Of a DNA stretch of 64,000 nt, positions 1 to 11,860 are shown in pieces; positions within the stretch are counted from its first letter, which is position 1, and each line of letters begins with the position of its first letter. Where the stretch lies: assembly GCA_022843625.1 (NCBI GenBank), contig JALHNH010000012.1, positions 62,001 through 126,000 on the forward strand, given 5' to 3'. The DNA comes from Bryobacter sp. (GTDB lineage: Bacteria; Acidobacteriota; Terriglobia; Bryobacterales; Bryobacteraceae). The position numbers were made by a program, and so were the translations under genes. Under the pieces are notes generated by a model. The model did no database searches and was not told where the DNA came from. It worked only from the letters and a program-made list of their open reading frames with translations.

Positions 1-183
1 CAGACTGCGCTCCTTCAGTTCTTCGGTCTGTCTCGCCAGAGCCTTCTCCACGATGTACTGGAGAAATTGCTGACTTCGCTTGCTTCCTTTGAACGCGTGG
101 CTGTCAAAGACTTCGCGAAGATGTTCGCGCAACTGTGATGCTTGCGGCTCGGTTTCCAGCGGGAGCATTGCCTGGTTGGACAT
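1..183 (-). CDS. N-terminal part of a signalling/TPR-type protein (runs off the window)
   Basis: Translating the minus strand from the ATG at 181-183 gives 61 uninterrupted codons to the window edge. The reading contains the stretch FKGSKRSQQFLQYIVEKAL followed by TEELKERSL. I recognise this pattern as the conserved N-terminus of large acidobacterial regulatory proteins that continue with a winged-helix or adenylate-cyclase-like region and TolB or TPR repeats; that assignment rests on memory of the family. The rest of the gene lies outside the window, so the effector part cannot be named. It is divergent from the TonB receptor gene, with about 190 bases between the two starts. Confidence 0.6.
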   Translation of the reverse strand, partial: MSNQAMLPLETEPQASQLREHLREVFDSHAFKGSKRSQQFLQYIVEKALARQTEELKERSL

Positions 184-374
184 TCAAATTCTACCCGGGC
201 CAAGAATATCACGACGTAGCTACTGTTAGGAACTGCGAAGATCAGATAGCCTTTTCGTTTCAATCGGTTGCGCTTGTGTTACAAACAGGGCCTAACGTTG
301 CCTCGGAGGCTAATTCGGGATAAGCTCAGGCATCGATTGGTTCGCCACTTTTTTGGTTGAAGGAAAGATTGAAA

Positions 375-3300
375 ATGTCCATCAAAAACAGCGCTTTGTT
401 GCGCCTTGCTGTGATTGCTCTGTCAAGCTCTCTGGCGTGTTTTGCCCAGGCTGAAAGAGGCGGAATCTCCGGGGCCGTCACCGATTCCAGCGGAGCCCAA
501 ATGGCTAAGGTGCGCATCTCGGCTACCAACCAAGCCACAGGGACAATCGCCCGCGTGGAGAGCAGCGATGACGGATTCTACAAAATCCCCTACCTCCCGG
601 CAGGCGCCTACAACATGACGATAGAGTTCCCCGGCTTCTCAACAACCAAGATATCCGACGTTCCCGTCCTCGTTGGCCAGATCACTACGATTGACTCCGT
701 GCTTCGGCCTGGCAGCATAAACGAAGTGATAACGGTTACGGCCGATGCTCTTGGCGTCGAACAGGTCAGTTCGTCTCTGGGTTACGTTGCCAGCGCGAAG
801 CAGATCATTGAGCTGCCCACGGGCCGCAGCCCGTATTCGCTGCTCACACTCTCACCCGGTGTAATTGCCACCGGCAACGCCGGCACCGGGCCAATCGTCA
901 GCGGTGGCCGCTCCAATACTTCTGCCATCCTTTTCGATGGCCAGGAAACCAGAAACAACTCGACTCTCGACAACGCCTATACGCCTCCGCAAGAAGCGGT
1001 CGCCGAAGTGCGCTTCATTACCAACAGCTTCTCAGCTGAATATGGCCGCTCCGCTGGCGGAGTGGTGGTAGCCGCAGGCCGTTCAGGCAGCAACGCCTTC
1101 CACGGCAGCGCCTATAACTATCTCCGAAACGACAAACTGAACGCCAATAGCTGGGCCAACAACCGCAACAATTTGCCCCGGGGCAGGCAGCGCCGCAATG
1201 ACTACGGGTTCTCCCTCTCAGGGCCACTCTTGATCCCAAAGATCTACAACGGCCGCAACAAGACTTTCTTCTTCTTCAATTGGGATGTTACCAACGATCA
1301 CGGCGTAAGCACACCGACAGCCAGCGTCCCTACGGCAAGGCAGCTAGGCGGCGATTTCTCGCAGACATTCACTGCTGCGGGAGCCCTCATCCGAGTCTAT
1401 GATCCTCTCACTACCATTGCTGATCCGACGCGAGCAAGCGGCTTCGGTCGCCAGCCATTTCCTGGCAACCAGGTGCCGCTTTCCCGCTTTGATCCCATCA
1501 TGCAGAAAGTGCTTGCCTACTACCCCAAGCCAACTCTCGAAATCTCTCCTACCATTCAGACCAACTGGTCGCAAAACTTCTCCAACATCGTCAAGACCGA
1601 CCGATGGTTCGGCCGCGCAGACCAGAACTTGAGCGAACGCAACAAGCTCTTCTTCCGCTACGGCTATCAGGTCACTCCCCGCACAAGCCCCTTCACCAAC
1701 ATCGCCTTCCCGGGAGAAGGCACCAACGGTGGCGGCAACCAGAGAAATCTGGCTCACACGATGGCCCTCAGTGACACTCACACCTTTAGGCCCAACCTGA
1801 TTGGTGAATTCCGCGCAGGCTATACTCGCTCGATCTCCCAGCTCACTCCGCTCAGTCGCGGTTTCGACATCACCACGCTTGGCCTCCCCAGGTATCTCAA
1901 GGACGCCTCGGCCGACGCTCTCTTCCCACGCTTCAACATCACCGACTTCACTGCCGTCGGCCCCGACCGCGCCTCGCTAAACTCAACTGCTGAAACCACC
2001 CCCGAATTCCAGGCGCACCTCACCTGGATCAAAGGTTCCCACGCCGTCAAAACAGGCTTCGATTACCTGATCTGCAGTTTCAATACCTTCCGCCCCGATT
2101 GGCCCTCCGGCAACTTCGGCTTCAACCGGGGATTCACTCAGGGGCCAGACCCTGCCACCCCAAACGCCAATGCTGGATATGGCCTCGCCAGCGCTTTGCT
2201 CGGCGTGCCAAATAGCGGCAATTTCACTGTCGGGCCGTCGCTTGCTCTGCTGCAGCCAAGCTACAACTGGTATCTGCAGGACGACTACAAACTCCTCCGC
2301 AATCTCACTATCAATCTGGGCCTTCGCTTCGAATACCAAACCCCCTTCAAAGAGCGTTACAACCAACTCGCCTACTTTGATCCCAACGGCATCGAACCAG
2401 TCACCGGCCGAACCGGAGTTCTGACAACCACCAGTGCCAGCAGACGCTATCCAAGCAATCCAAACTATAACTGGGCACCTCGAGTTGGCCTCGCCTGGAC
2501 ATTCCTGCCACAGACAGTCTTTCGCGCGGGCTATGGAATCTTTTACGCCCCCGGCAGCGGCGGCGTTGGCGCAAGCCCTGGCGATCTCGGCAGCGGCTCC
2601 TCCGTCAGCACCGACGTCTTCTTCGGCCAACCTCCTGCCGCACCCAACACTCCCATTGCCGGTGCTTCGCTCGCCAATCCTTTCGTGAATGGTCTTAGAC
2701 CGTACCCGAACTCCCTTGTGGGTGCCGGCATCAGTGCCATCTGGCCCGATTGGCAAACCCCCACCAACCACATGTGGAACGCCAACCTGCAACGCAGCAT
2801 CGGCAAAAATTTCCTCGTCGAAGCCGCCTACATCGGTAGCCGCGGCATGCGCATCTGGAACAACTACAACCGCAACGCCACAGACCCGAGCGCACTCTCG
2901 CGCGGTTCACAACTCAACAGCCTCGTGCCCAACCCCTTCTTCGGCAAGATCACCATCGGAACGATGAGCACTGCCACGGTGCGGCAAGGAATCCTGCTCG
3001 TGCCTTACCAGCAATACGCCGGCAGCATCAACCAAATCCGGGCTGCCGTCGGCGATTCGATCTATCATGGCTTCACACTGCGGGCAGAACGCTCCTACTC
3101 AAATGGGCTGATGTTCCAGGTCTCCTACACGGGCGCAAAATTGATCGACAACGTCAATGAGCGCTTCGTCGGCGGGGCCAACTTCATTAACCCCTATGAC
3201 CTCGGCCTCTCCCGCTCCATCTCGGCCGCCGATATCAACAGGCGCCTGGTCACCAACTGGGTCTATGAACTTCCTTTCGGCCGTGGCAAGCAATTCCTCT

Positions 3301-3770
3301 CAAAAGGCATTGGCGGAATGATTCTTGGCAACTGGCAGGTCAGCGGCATTCTCGCCGCCCAAACCGGCACCCCTATCGCAATCGGTGCCGCATGCACCAT
3401 GCCCGGCGTATCCGGCCTCGGCTGCTATGCCAATCGTTCCAAAAGTGGGGTCCTCCAGGAAGGCAAATCGCTTGACCGCTGGTTCGATACCTCTGCCTAT
3501 ACGAATCCCGCAGCTTACTCCTTCGGTTCTGGCTCGCGTACCGAACCGAACCTGCGCAACCCGGGAACCTTCAGCTTCGACAGTGTCCTCAGCCGCTGGC
3601 AGCCAATCAAAGAACGAATGCGACTCCAGTTCCGCGCCGAGTTCTACAACATGCTCAACCATCCCAATCCGGCAGGCCCCGCAACTGGAATCACGTCGTC
3701 CACCTTCGGCGTAATCACCGCCAAGAACGGCAATCGAACCATGGTCATGGGCCTCCGGCTCGAATTTTAA
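375..3770 (+). CDS. TonB-dependent outer-membrane receptor, Oar-like, with N-terminal carboxypeptidase-regulatory domain
   Basis: The product is an outer-membrane transporter of about 1131 residues. It starts with a signal peptide (MSIKNS..., cleavage probably after ...ACFAQA). Next comes a beta-sandwich carboxypeptidase-regulatory-like domain (about residues 28-110, GGISGAVTDSSGAQMAKV), a plug-like region (SILFDGQ, FSAEYGRSAGG) and a long barrel ending in the terminal aromatic LRLEF expected for BAM insertion. A TTG at 357 would extend the frame, but AAGGAAAG just upstream of the ATG at 375 favours that start. The length matches the Oar/TonB families expanded in Acidobacteria, which import glycans or peptides. 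The glycoside hydrolase gene follows after 11 bases, so the two are probably co-transcribed and the substrate is probably a carbohydrate. The substrate itself cannot be read from sequence. Confidence 0.93.
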   Translation: MSIKNSALLRLAVIALSSSLACFAQAERGGISGAVTDSSGAQMAKVRISATNQATGTIARVESSDDGFYKIPYLPAGAYNMTIEFPGFSTTKISDVPVLVGQITTIDSVLRPGSINEVITVTADALGVEQVSSSLGYVASAKQIIELPTGRSPYSLLTLSPGVIATGNAGTGPIVSGGRSNTSAILFDGQETRNNSTLDNAYTPPQEAVAEVRFITNSFSAEYGRSAGGVVVAAGRSGSNAFHGSAYNYLRNDKLNANSWANNRNNLPRGRQRRNDYGFSLSGPLLIPKIYNGRNKTFFFFNWDVTNDHGVSTPTASVPTARQLGGDFSQTFTAAGALIRVYDPLTTIADPTRASGFGRQPFPGNQVPLSRFDPIMQKVLAYYPKPTLEISPTIQTNWSQNFSNIVKTDRWFGRADQNLSERNKLFFRYGYQVTPRTSPFTNIAFPGEGTNGGGNQRNLAHTMALSDTHTFRPNLIGEFRAGYTRSISQLTPLSRGFDITTLGLPRYLKDASADALFPRFNITDFTAVGPDRASLNSTAETTPEFQAHLTWIKGSHAVKTGFDYLICSFNTFRPDWPSGNFGFNRGFTQGPDPATPNANAGYGLASALLGVPNSGNFTVGPSLALLQPSYNWYLQDDYKLLRNLTINLGLRFEYQTPFKERYNQLAYFDPNGIEPVTGRTGVLTTTSASRRYPSNPNYNWAPRVGLAWTFLPQTVFRAGYGIFYAPGSGGVGASPGDLGSGSSVSTDVFFGQPPAAPNTPIAGASLANPFVNGLRPYPNSLVGAGISAIWPDWQTPTNHMWNANLQRSIGKNFLVEAAYIGSRGMRIWNNYNRNATDPSALSRGSQLNSLVPNPFFGKITIGTMSTATVRQGILLVPYQQYAGSINQIRAAVGDSIYHGFTLRAERSYSNGLMFQVSYTGAKLIDNVNERFVGGANFINPYDLGLSRSISAADINRRLVTNWVYELPFGRGKQFLSKGIGGMILGNWQVSGILAAQTGTPIAIGAACTMPGVSGLGCYANRSKSGVLQEGKSLDRWFDTSAYTNPAAYSFGSGSRTEPNLRNPGTFSFDSVLSRWQPIKERMRLQFRAEFYNMLNHPNPAGPATGITSSTFGVITAKNGNRTMVMGLRLEF

Positions 3771-3781
3771 GAGAGCACGCA

Positions 3782-6012
<2,231 letters not shown>

Positions 6013-6016
6013 TTAG

Positions 6017-7783
6017 CTAGCGCCGCTCGGCATAAACAAAGTAGGCTCCGCGCTCAGAGCCGTCGCTTGATATCAGCCAGGTTTGCAGCTCGGCTGGTCC
6101 TCCGGGAAGATCGAGTTCAAATCTGACTGCGGTTGAGACTGGATCCACCTCAATCGTGCGATCCATAGCGCCTACTCGAATGCGAGCTTTGCTGATGCCA
6201 GGGATCGCATTGCCTTTCCCCTTTTCGCGATTGTCTGGCGGGGGTGTGTAGGGGGCACCGAGTGGCAAATTCAGTTCCTTTGGCCAGCGGCGGAGTTCGA
6301 ATACATAACGCCCGGGCCGAATTTCTATTGCCCAAAACCCATTCGCGTCTGGGCCGTTCAGAATCGATCTTTGATTCCAGGTCTTTGCCGCACCCTCGCC
6401 ATGCCAGTCATGAGCGGTCAGCCGGGCGGGGTTCTCTTTCGCGTCGCCGAGAATGATCCGGGCATACTCGTGGCCTCGTGCCGACACGAGCGTCCACCAC
6501 TTCTCATAATCAGCCTTGAGGCGCTCTACCACCTCGGGGTGCTTCTGAGAGACATCGGTTAACTGACCAGGATCGCTACGCATGTCAAACAACTCAAGCT
6601 TCGCCTTCTCCTCGTTGTCACCAAGCCCCGGGCTAACCAGGCGCCACTCCTGCGTCATCACTGCTGCCTGACGCCACTTCAGCAAATTCTCCTCACGTTG
6701 AGAATCGGTGACGATGCTCCGCGGAGTCCACTTTTTGCTCTGGAATACCGGAAGCAGCGAGCGGCCGTGAAGTTCCGGCCCTTTCTGTCGCTTGACGCCC
6801 GTGATCTCCAACAAGGTGGGGAGAATGTCGATGTGAGCTGCAAGCGTGTCGACCGGCCTGTTCTTTGAAAAGCCTCCCTTGGGCCAATGCATGAAGAAGG
6901 GCACGCGGTGGCCGCCTTCATAAGGCGAGCCTTTGGTTCCGCGCATGCCTGCATTGTGGACTTGTGCTCCTGATGCGGTGCCGTTGTCAGTTGTGAAGAT
7001 GAAGATCGTATTGCGGGCGAGGCCAGTTGCTTCCAGGTGCTTGCGCAGCTTGCCAATGTTCTCGTCGATGTTCTCGATCATTCCATAGAAGCCAGGTTCC
7101 TTGAGCCCCTTGACGTTGGCGTAGTGTGCGGCGTTTTCATCGGGTGCCCACATCGGCCCGTGAGGCGCATTGGTGGGGATGTAGCAGAAGAAGGGTTGCT
7201 TCTTGCGAGCCGCGTCGTCGATAAAGTTCCGGGCGTTATCGAAGAATACATCGGTGCAAAAGCCTTTGTACTTTTCCAGCTTACCGTTGTGCAGGTAGGT
7301 GTCGTCGAAGTAGTCGTTGCCGAAGTGATCGGGAGTCTGCCAGACACCGCCACCCCCAATTACAACCGTCTCGTCAAAGCCTCGATCCATAGGGCGCGAG
7401 GGATAGTTATCTCCCAGATGCCACTTGCCAAAGATGCCCGTGCGATAGCCACCGGCATGCAGGATCTCGGGCAGCGTCACCTCATCGTGATGCAGAATGC
7501 TGCGGCCCTGAATGGTATGCCAGGGGCCAACCAGATTGGTGTATCTTCCCGTGAGCAGCGCCGACCGGGTAGGCGCGCAAGTAGGGCTGACATGATAATT
7601 TGTAAGGCGCAGCGATTGATCGTGCAGCGCATCGAGATTCGGCGTCTTCAACACCGGATTGCCATGGCGGCCGATATCACCATAGCCCTGATCGTCAGTA
7701 ATCACAAAGACGATATTGGGCCGCTCTTGCTGAGCCAGCAGCGGCACCGCGCTAGCCATGAAACTTCGCCGGGAGAGAGGCAT
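6017..7783 (-). CDS. Secreted arylsulfatase-type sulfatase
   Basis: A 588-residue type I sulfatase. A short twin-arginine signal (SRRSFMASAVPLLAQ) precedes the alkaline-phosphatase-fold core. D30 and D31 of VITDDQGYGD are metal ligands. C69 in SPTCAPTRSALLTGR lies in the C-x-P-x-R motif and would be converted to formylglycine, and GKWHLGD follows. The protein should hydrolyse sulfate esters in the periplasm, probably on sulfated polysaccharide, which fits the neighbouring TonB receptor and glycoside hydrolase. An AGGA lies about nine bases upstream of the ATG. A formylglycine-generating enzyme is not encoded in this window. Confidence 0.93.
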   Translation of the reverse strand: MPLSRRSFMASAVPLLAQQERPNIVFVITDDQGYGDIGRHGNPVLKTPNLDALHDQSLRLTNYHVSPTCAPTRSALLTGRYTNLVGPWHTIQGRSILHHDEVTLPEILHAGGYRTGIFGKWHLGDNYPSRPMDRGFDETVVIGGGGVWQTPDHFGNDYFDDTYLHNGKLEKYKGFCTDVFFDNARNFIDDAARKKQPFFCYIPTNAPHGPMWAPDENAAHYANVKGLKEPGFYGMIENIDENIGKLRKHLEATGLARNTIFIFTTDNGTASGAQVHNAGMRGTKGSPYEGGHRVPFFMHWPKGGFSKNRPVDTLAAHIDILPTLLEITGVKRQKGPELHGRSLLPVFQSKKWTPRSIVTDSQREENLLKWRQAAVMTQEWRLVSPGLGDNEEKAKLELFDMRSDPGQLTDVSQKHPEVVERLKADYEKWWTLVSARGHEYARIILGDAKENPARLTAHDWHGEGAAKTWNQRSILNGPDANGFWAIEIRPGRYVFELRRWPKELNLPLGAPYTPPPDNREKGKGNAIPGISKARIRVGAMDRTIEVDPVSTAVRFELDLPGGPAELQTWLISSDGSERGAYFVYAERR

Positions 7784-7843
7784 TGACGATCATCCTATCC
7801 AATCAAGCTTATGTGGTGTATCGATTCACACTTCAACGTCGCC

Positions 7844-7969
7844 CTAAATCTCTACAAAGAGCGTGACTCTGCGGCGTTTCTCCAATAACTCTGGATCCAC
7901 TCCGCCGACTGGCGTTAGCGTCTTCCCAAAGGGAATGGCCGGGTTGTCGCCTGGGTTGGCTCTTTGGCG
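7844..7969 (-). other. In-frame coding-like extension beyond the amber stop of the STAND-WD40 gene
   Basis: Directly after the TAG that ends the STAND-WD40 gene, the same frame stays open for 41 codons to a second TAG. It reads like real protein (GDNPAIPFGKTLTP, then GGVDPELLEKRRRVTLFVEI) and not like random translation. It could be a readthrough tail, a former C-terminus cut by a nonsense change, or the remnant of another gene. It has no start codon of its own. Confidence 0.35.
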
Positions 7970-10900
7970 CTACTCCCTGCGAATGAAGCGGTCAATCAGC
8001 CAGTCGACGGTGAGGTTCTGGGGTGGCGTCGCAGTTTTGCCGTCTCGCGAACGTCGAAGCGTGTCGAGCAGTTCGCGTTGTTTGTCGAGTCCGATTAACG
8101 AAAGAGATGCGGTATCGCTCACGTGCCACCCGCTCACGGCTTCCGCGAGACTGGCGAGGCGCACGGCATCTTCCTGCGAGGTGCAGCAGTTGAGGAGGAC
8201 GTTGAACACCTGAGCCTTATCCCGGGAGGCGGTCGCTATGCGACGTCCGTCGGGGCTGAACGAGGCGGAGTTGACCGCGCCCTGATGCTGGAGGGGTTTC
8301 CCCACAGGCTTTCCAGTGTCGGCCTCCCACACTCGCGCCGTCCAGTCATAGGAAGCAGTTACCACGCGACGACCGTCGGGGCTGAACGAGGCCGAGTTGA
8401 CCTCTCCATCATGGCGAAGAGACGCGCCAACGGGCTTTCCAGTGTTGGCCTCCCACACCCTCGCTGTCTTGTCCGCAGAGGCGGTCACCACCCGAAGTCC
8501 GTCAGGGCTGAACGAGGCGGAATAGACCGCGCCCTCATGTTGCATGAGCGCACCCACTGGCTTGCTAGTGAGGGTTTCCCATACCCGCGCCGTTTTGTCC
8601 TGAGATGCGGTCACCACGTGACCCCCGTCTGGACTGAACGCGGCGGAGAAGACCCATCCCTCATGTCTTAGGCGCTCGCCCACAGGCTTGCCGGTGTCGG
8701 CCTCCCACACCCGCGCCGTTTGGTCAGAGGAGGAGGTCACCACGAATCGGCCGTCGGGGCTGAACACGGCGGAGTTTACCGTGTCCTCATGTTGCAGGGG
8801 CTTTCCAACGGGAATTCCAGTGTCGGTCTCCCACACCTGCGCCTTCCTGTCGGAAGAGGTGGTCGCCACACGGCGGCCATCGGGGCTGAACGCGGCGGAG
8901 ATGACAGGGTTCTGATGTTGAAGAGGCTTGCCCACGGGATTGCCTGAGTCGACCTCCCACACCCGCGCCGTATTGTCAAAGGAAGCGGTCACCACGCGTC
9001 GACTGTCGGGACTGAAAGTGCAAGCGCGGACCACGCCCTGATGTTGGAGGGGCTTACCCACGGGATTACCGGTGTCGGTCTCCCACGCCCGCGCCGTTTT
9101 GTCCTCAGAGGCGGTGACCACACGATTCCCGTCAGGACTGAAAGTGGCGGAGTAGACCTTGCCTTCATGTTTCAGTGGTGCGCCCACGAGATCTCGAGTG
9201 TCGGACTCCTCCCATATCTGCGCGGCAAAGTCTAAAGATGTGATGGTTACCACCCGGCGTCCGTCGGGGCTGAAAGCCGCGGAATTGACCGCGCCTTGAT
9301 GTTGCAGGGGGGCACCCTCTAGCTTGCCTGTGACGGCCTCCCATACCCGCACCGTTTTGTCCGCAGAAGCGGTCAACACGCGACGTCCGTCGGGGCTGAA
9401 GGCAGCGGAGCTAACTGCGTCCTGATGTTGCAAGGGAGCGCCCACGGGCTTGCCGGTCTCGGCATCCCATACCCGCGCCGTTTTGTCCGCAGAGGTGGTC
9501 AACACGCGACGGCCGTCGCGGCTGAAGGCAGCGGAGCTAACTGCGTCCTGATGTTGCAAGGGCGCACCTACGGGCTTACCGGTCTCGGATTCCCACACCC
9601 GCGCAGTGCCGTCAAAAGAAGCGGACACTACGCGACGGCCGTTGGGGCTGAACGCTGCGGAACGAACCGCTCGCTGATGCTGCAAGGGCATACCCACGGG
9701 CTTGCCGGTGTTGGCATCCCAAACTCGCGCAGTCTCGTCAAAAGAAGCGGTCACTACGCGACGGCCGTCAGGGCTGAACGCGGCTGAGCTGACCGCGCCC
9801 TTATGTTGTAGGGGCCTGCCCACGGCCTTGCCGGTGTCGGATTCCCACACCCGCGCAGTCTTGTCGTCAGAGGCCGTCACCACACGACTCCCATCGGGAC
9901 TAAACGTGGCGGAGATGACCTTGTCCTCATGTGTCAGGGGTGGACCTACGGGCTTGCCGGTGTCGGCATCCCACACCCGCGCCGTCCAGTCATTGGAAGC
10001 AGTTACTACGCGGCGACCGTCGGGGCTGAACGCGGCAGAGAGGACCCTGTCCTGAAGTTGCAAGGGCGCGCCCGCGGGAATTCCAGTGTCGGCATCCCAC
10101 ACCCTAGCTGTCTTGTCCGCCGAGGCGGTCACCACGCGACGTCCGTCGGGGCTGAACGCGGCTGAGTAGACCTCGGCCTCATGTTTCAGTCGCGCGCCAG
10201 GATGCCACCACGTAGAGTTGAAGAATAGATCCGACATCCAACTCGCCGCTGTCAGCGAATCTGACGCTTGCCTCAGGGCGAGTCCCAGGTATGCAGTGGC
10301 CTCTCCTGGGTGTCCCTCGTCCAAGAATTTAGTCCCATCCTGCACAGTCGACATTGCCAGCATGTTCTGTGCAATCGACTTCTGCCTCCAAGCCCAAAGC
10401 CCCAACCCTGCAAAACCCAGGGCCACCAGACCCATCACAATGGCCAACCTACGAGCCCGCAGACTCCGCTCCTCAGCCTGCCTGCGCTTTTCGTCATCCA
10501 GACGCTTCTCCACCTCAGCCGCATCCACACTGGCCTCGAGGAATGCCTTCTCCTCTGGCGTCACTTCCAGGGGATTGGCGGCTGCGAAACGGGATGCCAC
10601 CGTCAACAGGGTTCCACTCAGAAGCATTTTCGAAACCCGCCCAGCGGCAAGCCAGCGTTCCCGACCATCAGCGACCGGATTCTGATACTCGTCGGTCCGC
10701 CACTTGATGTTGTCCGCCAGGATCGGTTCCACCAACCGGTCGTGAGCAAGCTCATACCAGTCGCCACCGGCACGCGGATCTGCCCGCAAAATGTATTTGT
10801 CAGCCAGCACCTTGACGGCAGGATTGGGAAGGCCGCCTGTATCTGAGTCTCCCTTGTAAACCGTGCCGCGTGTCTTGGCCGAAGTGATCAATTGCTCGCC

Positions 10901-11860
10901 AAACCACCGTCGTAGTGCGCGCTCGCTCAGGCTCGGTAAAGTCTTGCGTACCGCTTCCAATGAGTCGCGATAAAAGCCGGTTAGCGCGTCATCCACGCGG
11001 GCCAGATTCTTGACATCTTCCAGGGTGATTTCAGGTGATCGATCCTTCAGTTCCAGTTCCGTCCAGAGGCGGCTGCAGACAATTTGCATCTGTACCGGCT
11101 CCACATACTTGCCCAGCTTCCTGGGCTCATCCTCTGGATCCGTCGAATCCAAGGCCTTCTTTTGCCCAGTCTGAATGCGGCGCAAATCATCGGCGAGCAT
11201 CCGGGCCGCACCGTCGACGAAGGGCTTGCCCGCCCCCGCCGCCGGTAACGCAATGGCCTGCTCCGCCTGCTTGTCCGACAACCGCTCCATCCGCATTCTG
11301 GTGCGCAGCCGGTCTGGCAAATATCCAGCGCAGGAATCCATGTCCGCCAGATAATCTTCGCGCATCGAAAGCAGCAGCCCCAACTTCGGATAGGCCCCCA
11401 GGCAATCCCGCAACTGCTCAAAGAAGTCCCGCCTCTGCTTGCGAAGCTCCGGGTGGAACGTAAACACTTCCTCAAACTGGTCGAAAATCAGCAGGTGCGG
11501 GATCTCCTCTTCCCCCTCGAGATGGGCTGGAAACAAGGGAGCCAGCGCTTCTGTGAGACTCGCACCGGCCCTTCCCAACCCCGCCAGAGCATTGGCCACA
11601 TAGACATTGCCTTCCTCGACCGGGCCCATCACTCGCGTGATCGGCAATACTTTCATCTCGCCCGCATCCCGCAACTCGGGAACTACCTTGGCCTGCAGCA
11701 GCGAAGTCTTGCCAGCTCCCGATTGCGCGTAGAGAAGCACGGCCCGCCGCGCGATCAGCAGGTAGCTCAATTCCCGTGCTTCTTCATCGCGGCCAAAGAA
11801 ACGGGCCCGGTCCTTCTCGGTAAACGACGCCGGCCCCACGTAGGGATTGTTCTCAGCCAT
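7970..11860 (-). CDS. STAND NTPase with transmembrane segment and 16 WD40 repeats
   Basis: This 1296-residue protein is built like a signal-sensing switch. Residues 5-30 (NPYVGPASFTEKD...FFGRDEE) are the usual entry to the novel-STAND (nSTAND1) NTPase. The Walker A motif is SGAGKTSLL (residues 47-55) and the Walker B motif LLIFDQFEE (123-131). A winged-helix-like region follows, then a predicted transmembrane helix near residue 480 (AIVMGLVALGFAGLGLWAW). Sixteen WD40 repeats of about 42 residues fill roughly residues 556-1223, enough for two propellers. A 70-residue tail closes the protein. In this family, ligand binding by the repeats is thought to drive NTP-dependent oligomerisation and effector activation. 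The start codon overlaps the end of the CHAT-SIR2 gene by 8 bases, so the two are translationally coupled, and the CHAT-SIR2 protein is the likely effector. Confidence 0.92.
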   Translation of the reverse strand: MAENNPYVGPASFTEKDRARFFGRDEEARELSYLLIARRAVLLYAQSGAGKTSLLQAKVVPELRDAGEMKVLPITRVMGPVEEGNVYVANALAGLGRAGASLTEALAPLFPAHLEGEEEIPHLLIFDQFEEVFTFHPELRKQRRDFFEQLRDCLGAYPKLGLLLSMREDYLADMDSCAGYLPDRLRTRMRMERLSDKQAEQAIALPAAGAGKPFVDGAARMLADDLRRIQTGQKKALDSTDPEDEPRKLGKYVEPVQMQIVCSRLWTELELKDRSPEITLEDVKNLARVDDALTGFYRDSLEAVRKTLPSLSERALRRWFGEQLITSAKTRGTVYKGDSDTGGLPNPAVKVLADKYILRADPRAGGDWYELAHDRLVEPILADNIKWRTDEYQNPVADGRERWLAAGRVSKMLLSGTLLTVASRFAAANPLEVTPEEKAFLEASVDAAEVEKRLDDEKRRQAEERSLRARRLAIVMGLVALGFAGLGLWAWRQKSIAQNMLAMSTVQDGTKFLDEGHPGEATAYLGLALRQASDSLTAASWMSDLFFNSTWWHPGARLKHEAEVYSAAFSPDGRRVVTASADKTARVWDADTGIPAGAPLQLQDRVLSAAFSPDGRRVVTASNDWTARVWDADTGKPVGPPLTHEDKVISATFSPDGSRVVTASDDKTARVWESDTGKAVGRPLQHKGAVSSAAFSPDGRRVVTASFDETARVWDANTGKPVGMPLQHQRAVRSAAFSPNGRRVVSASFDGTARVWESETGKPVGAPLQHQDAVSSAAFSRDGRRVLTTSADKTARVWDAETGKPVGAPLQHQDAVSSAAFSPDGRRVLTASADKTVRVWEAVTGKLEGAPLQHQGAVNSAAFSPDGRRVVTITSLDFAAQIWEESDTRDLVGAPLKHEGKVYSATFSPDGNRVVTASEDKTARAWETDTGNPVGKPLQHQGVVRACTFSPDSRRVVTASFDNTARVWEVDSGNPVGKPLQHQNPVISAAFSPDGRRVATTSSDRKAQVWETDTGIPVGKPLQHEDTVNSAVFSPDGRFVVTSSSDQTARVWEADTGKPVGERLRHEGWVFSAAFSPDGGHVVTASQDKTARVWETLTSKPVGALMQHEGAVYSASFSPDGLRVVTASADKTARVWEANTGKPVGASLRHDGEVNSASFSPDGRRVVTASYDWTARVWEADTGKPVGKPLQHQGAVNSASFSPDGRRIATASRDKAQVFNVLLNCCTSQEDAVRLASLAEAVSGWHVSDTASLSLIGLDKQRELLDTLRRSRDGKTATPPQNLTVDWLIDRFIRRE
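8195..10195 (-). repeat. Tandem 126-base repeats encoding the WD40 propellers
   Basis: Sixteen consecutive units of about 126 bases encode variations of SAAFSPDGRRVVTASADKT ... ARVWDADTGKPVG. Adjacent units, for example those around 9370-9560, are nearly identical at DNA level. Such homogeneity points to recent amplification or gene conversion. Copy number could therefore vary between strains and could be mis-assembled. Confidence 0.9.

Noticed and set aside
8195..10195. Regular repeats that could be taken for a CRISPR or minisatellite array
   Set aside because: The period is about 126 bases with an open reading frame throughout and WD40 residues in every unit; there are no unique spacers.
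10218..10846. Several plus-strand frames opposite the STAND gene
   Set aside because: They are antisense to the linker, membrane segment and NTPase region of the STAND protein and have no family features.
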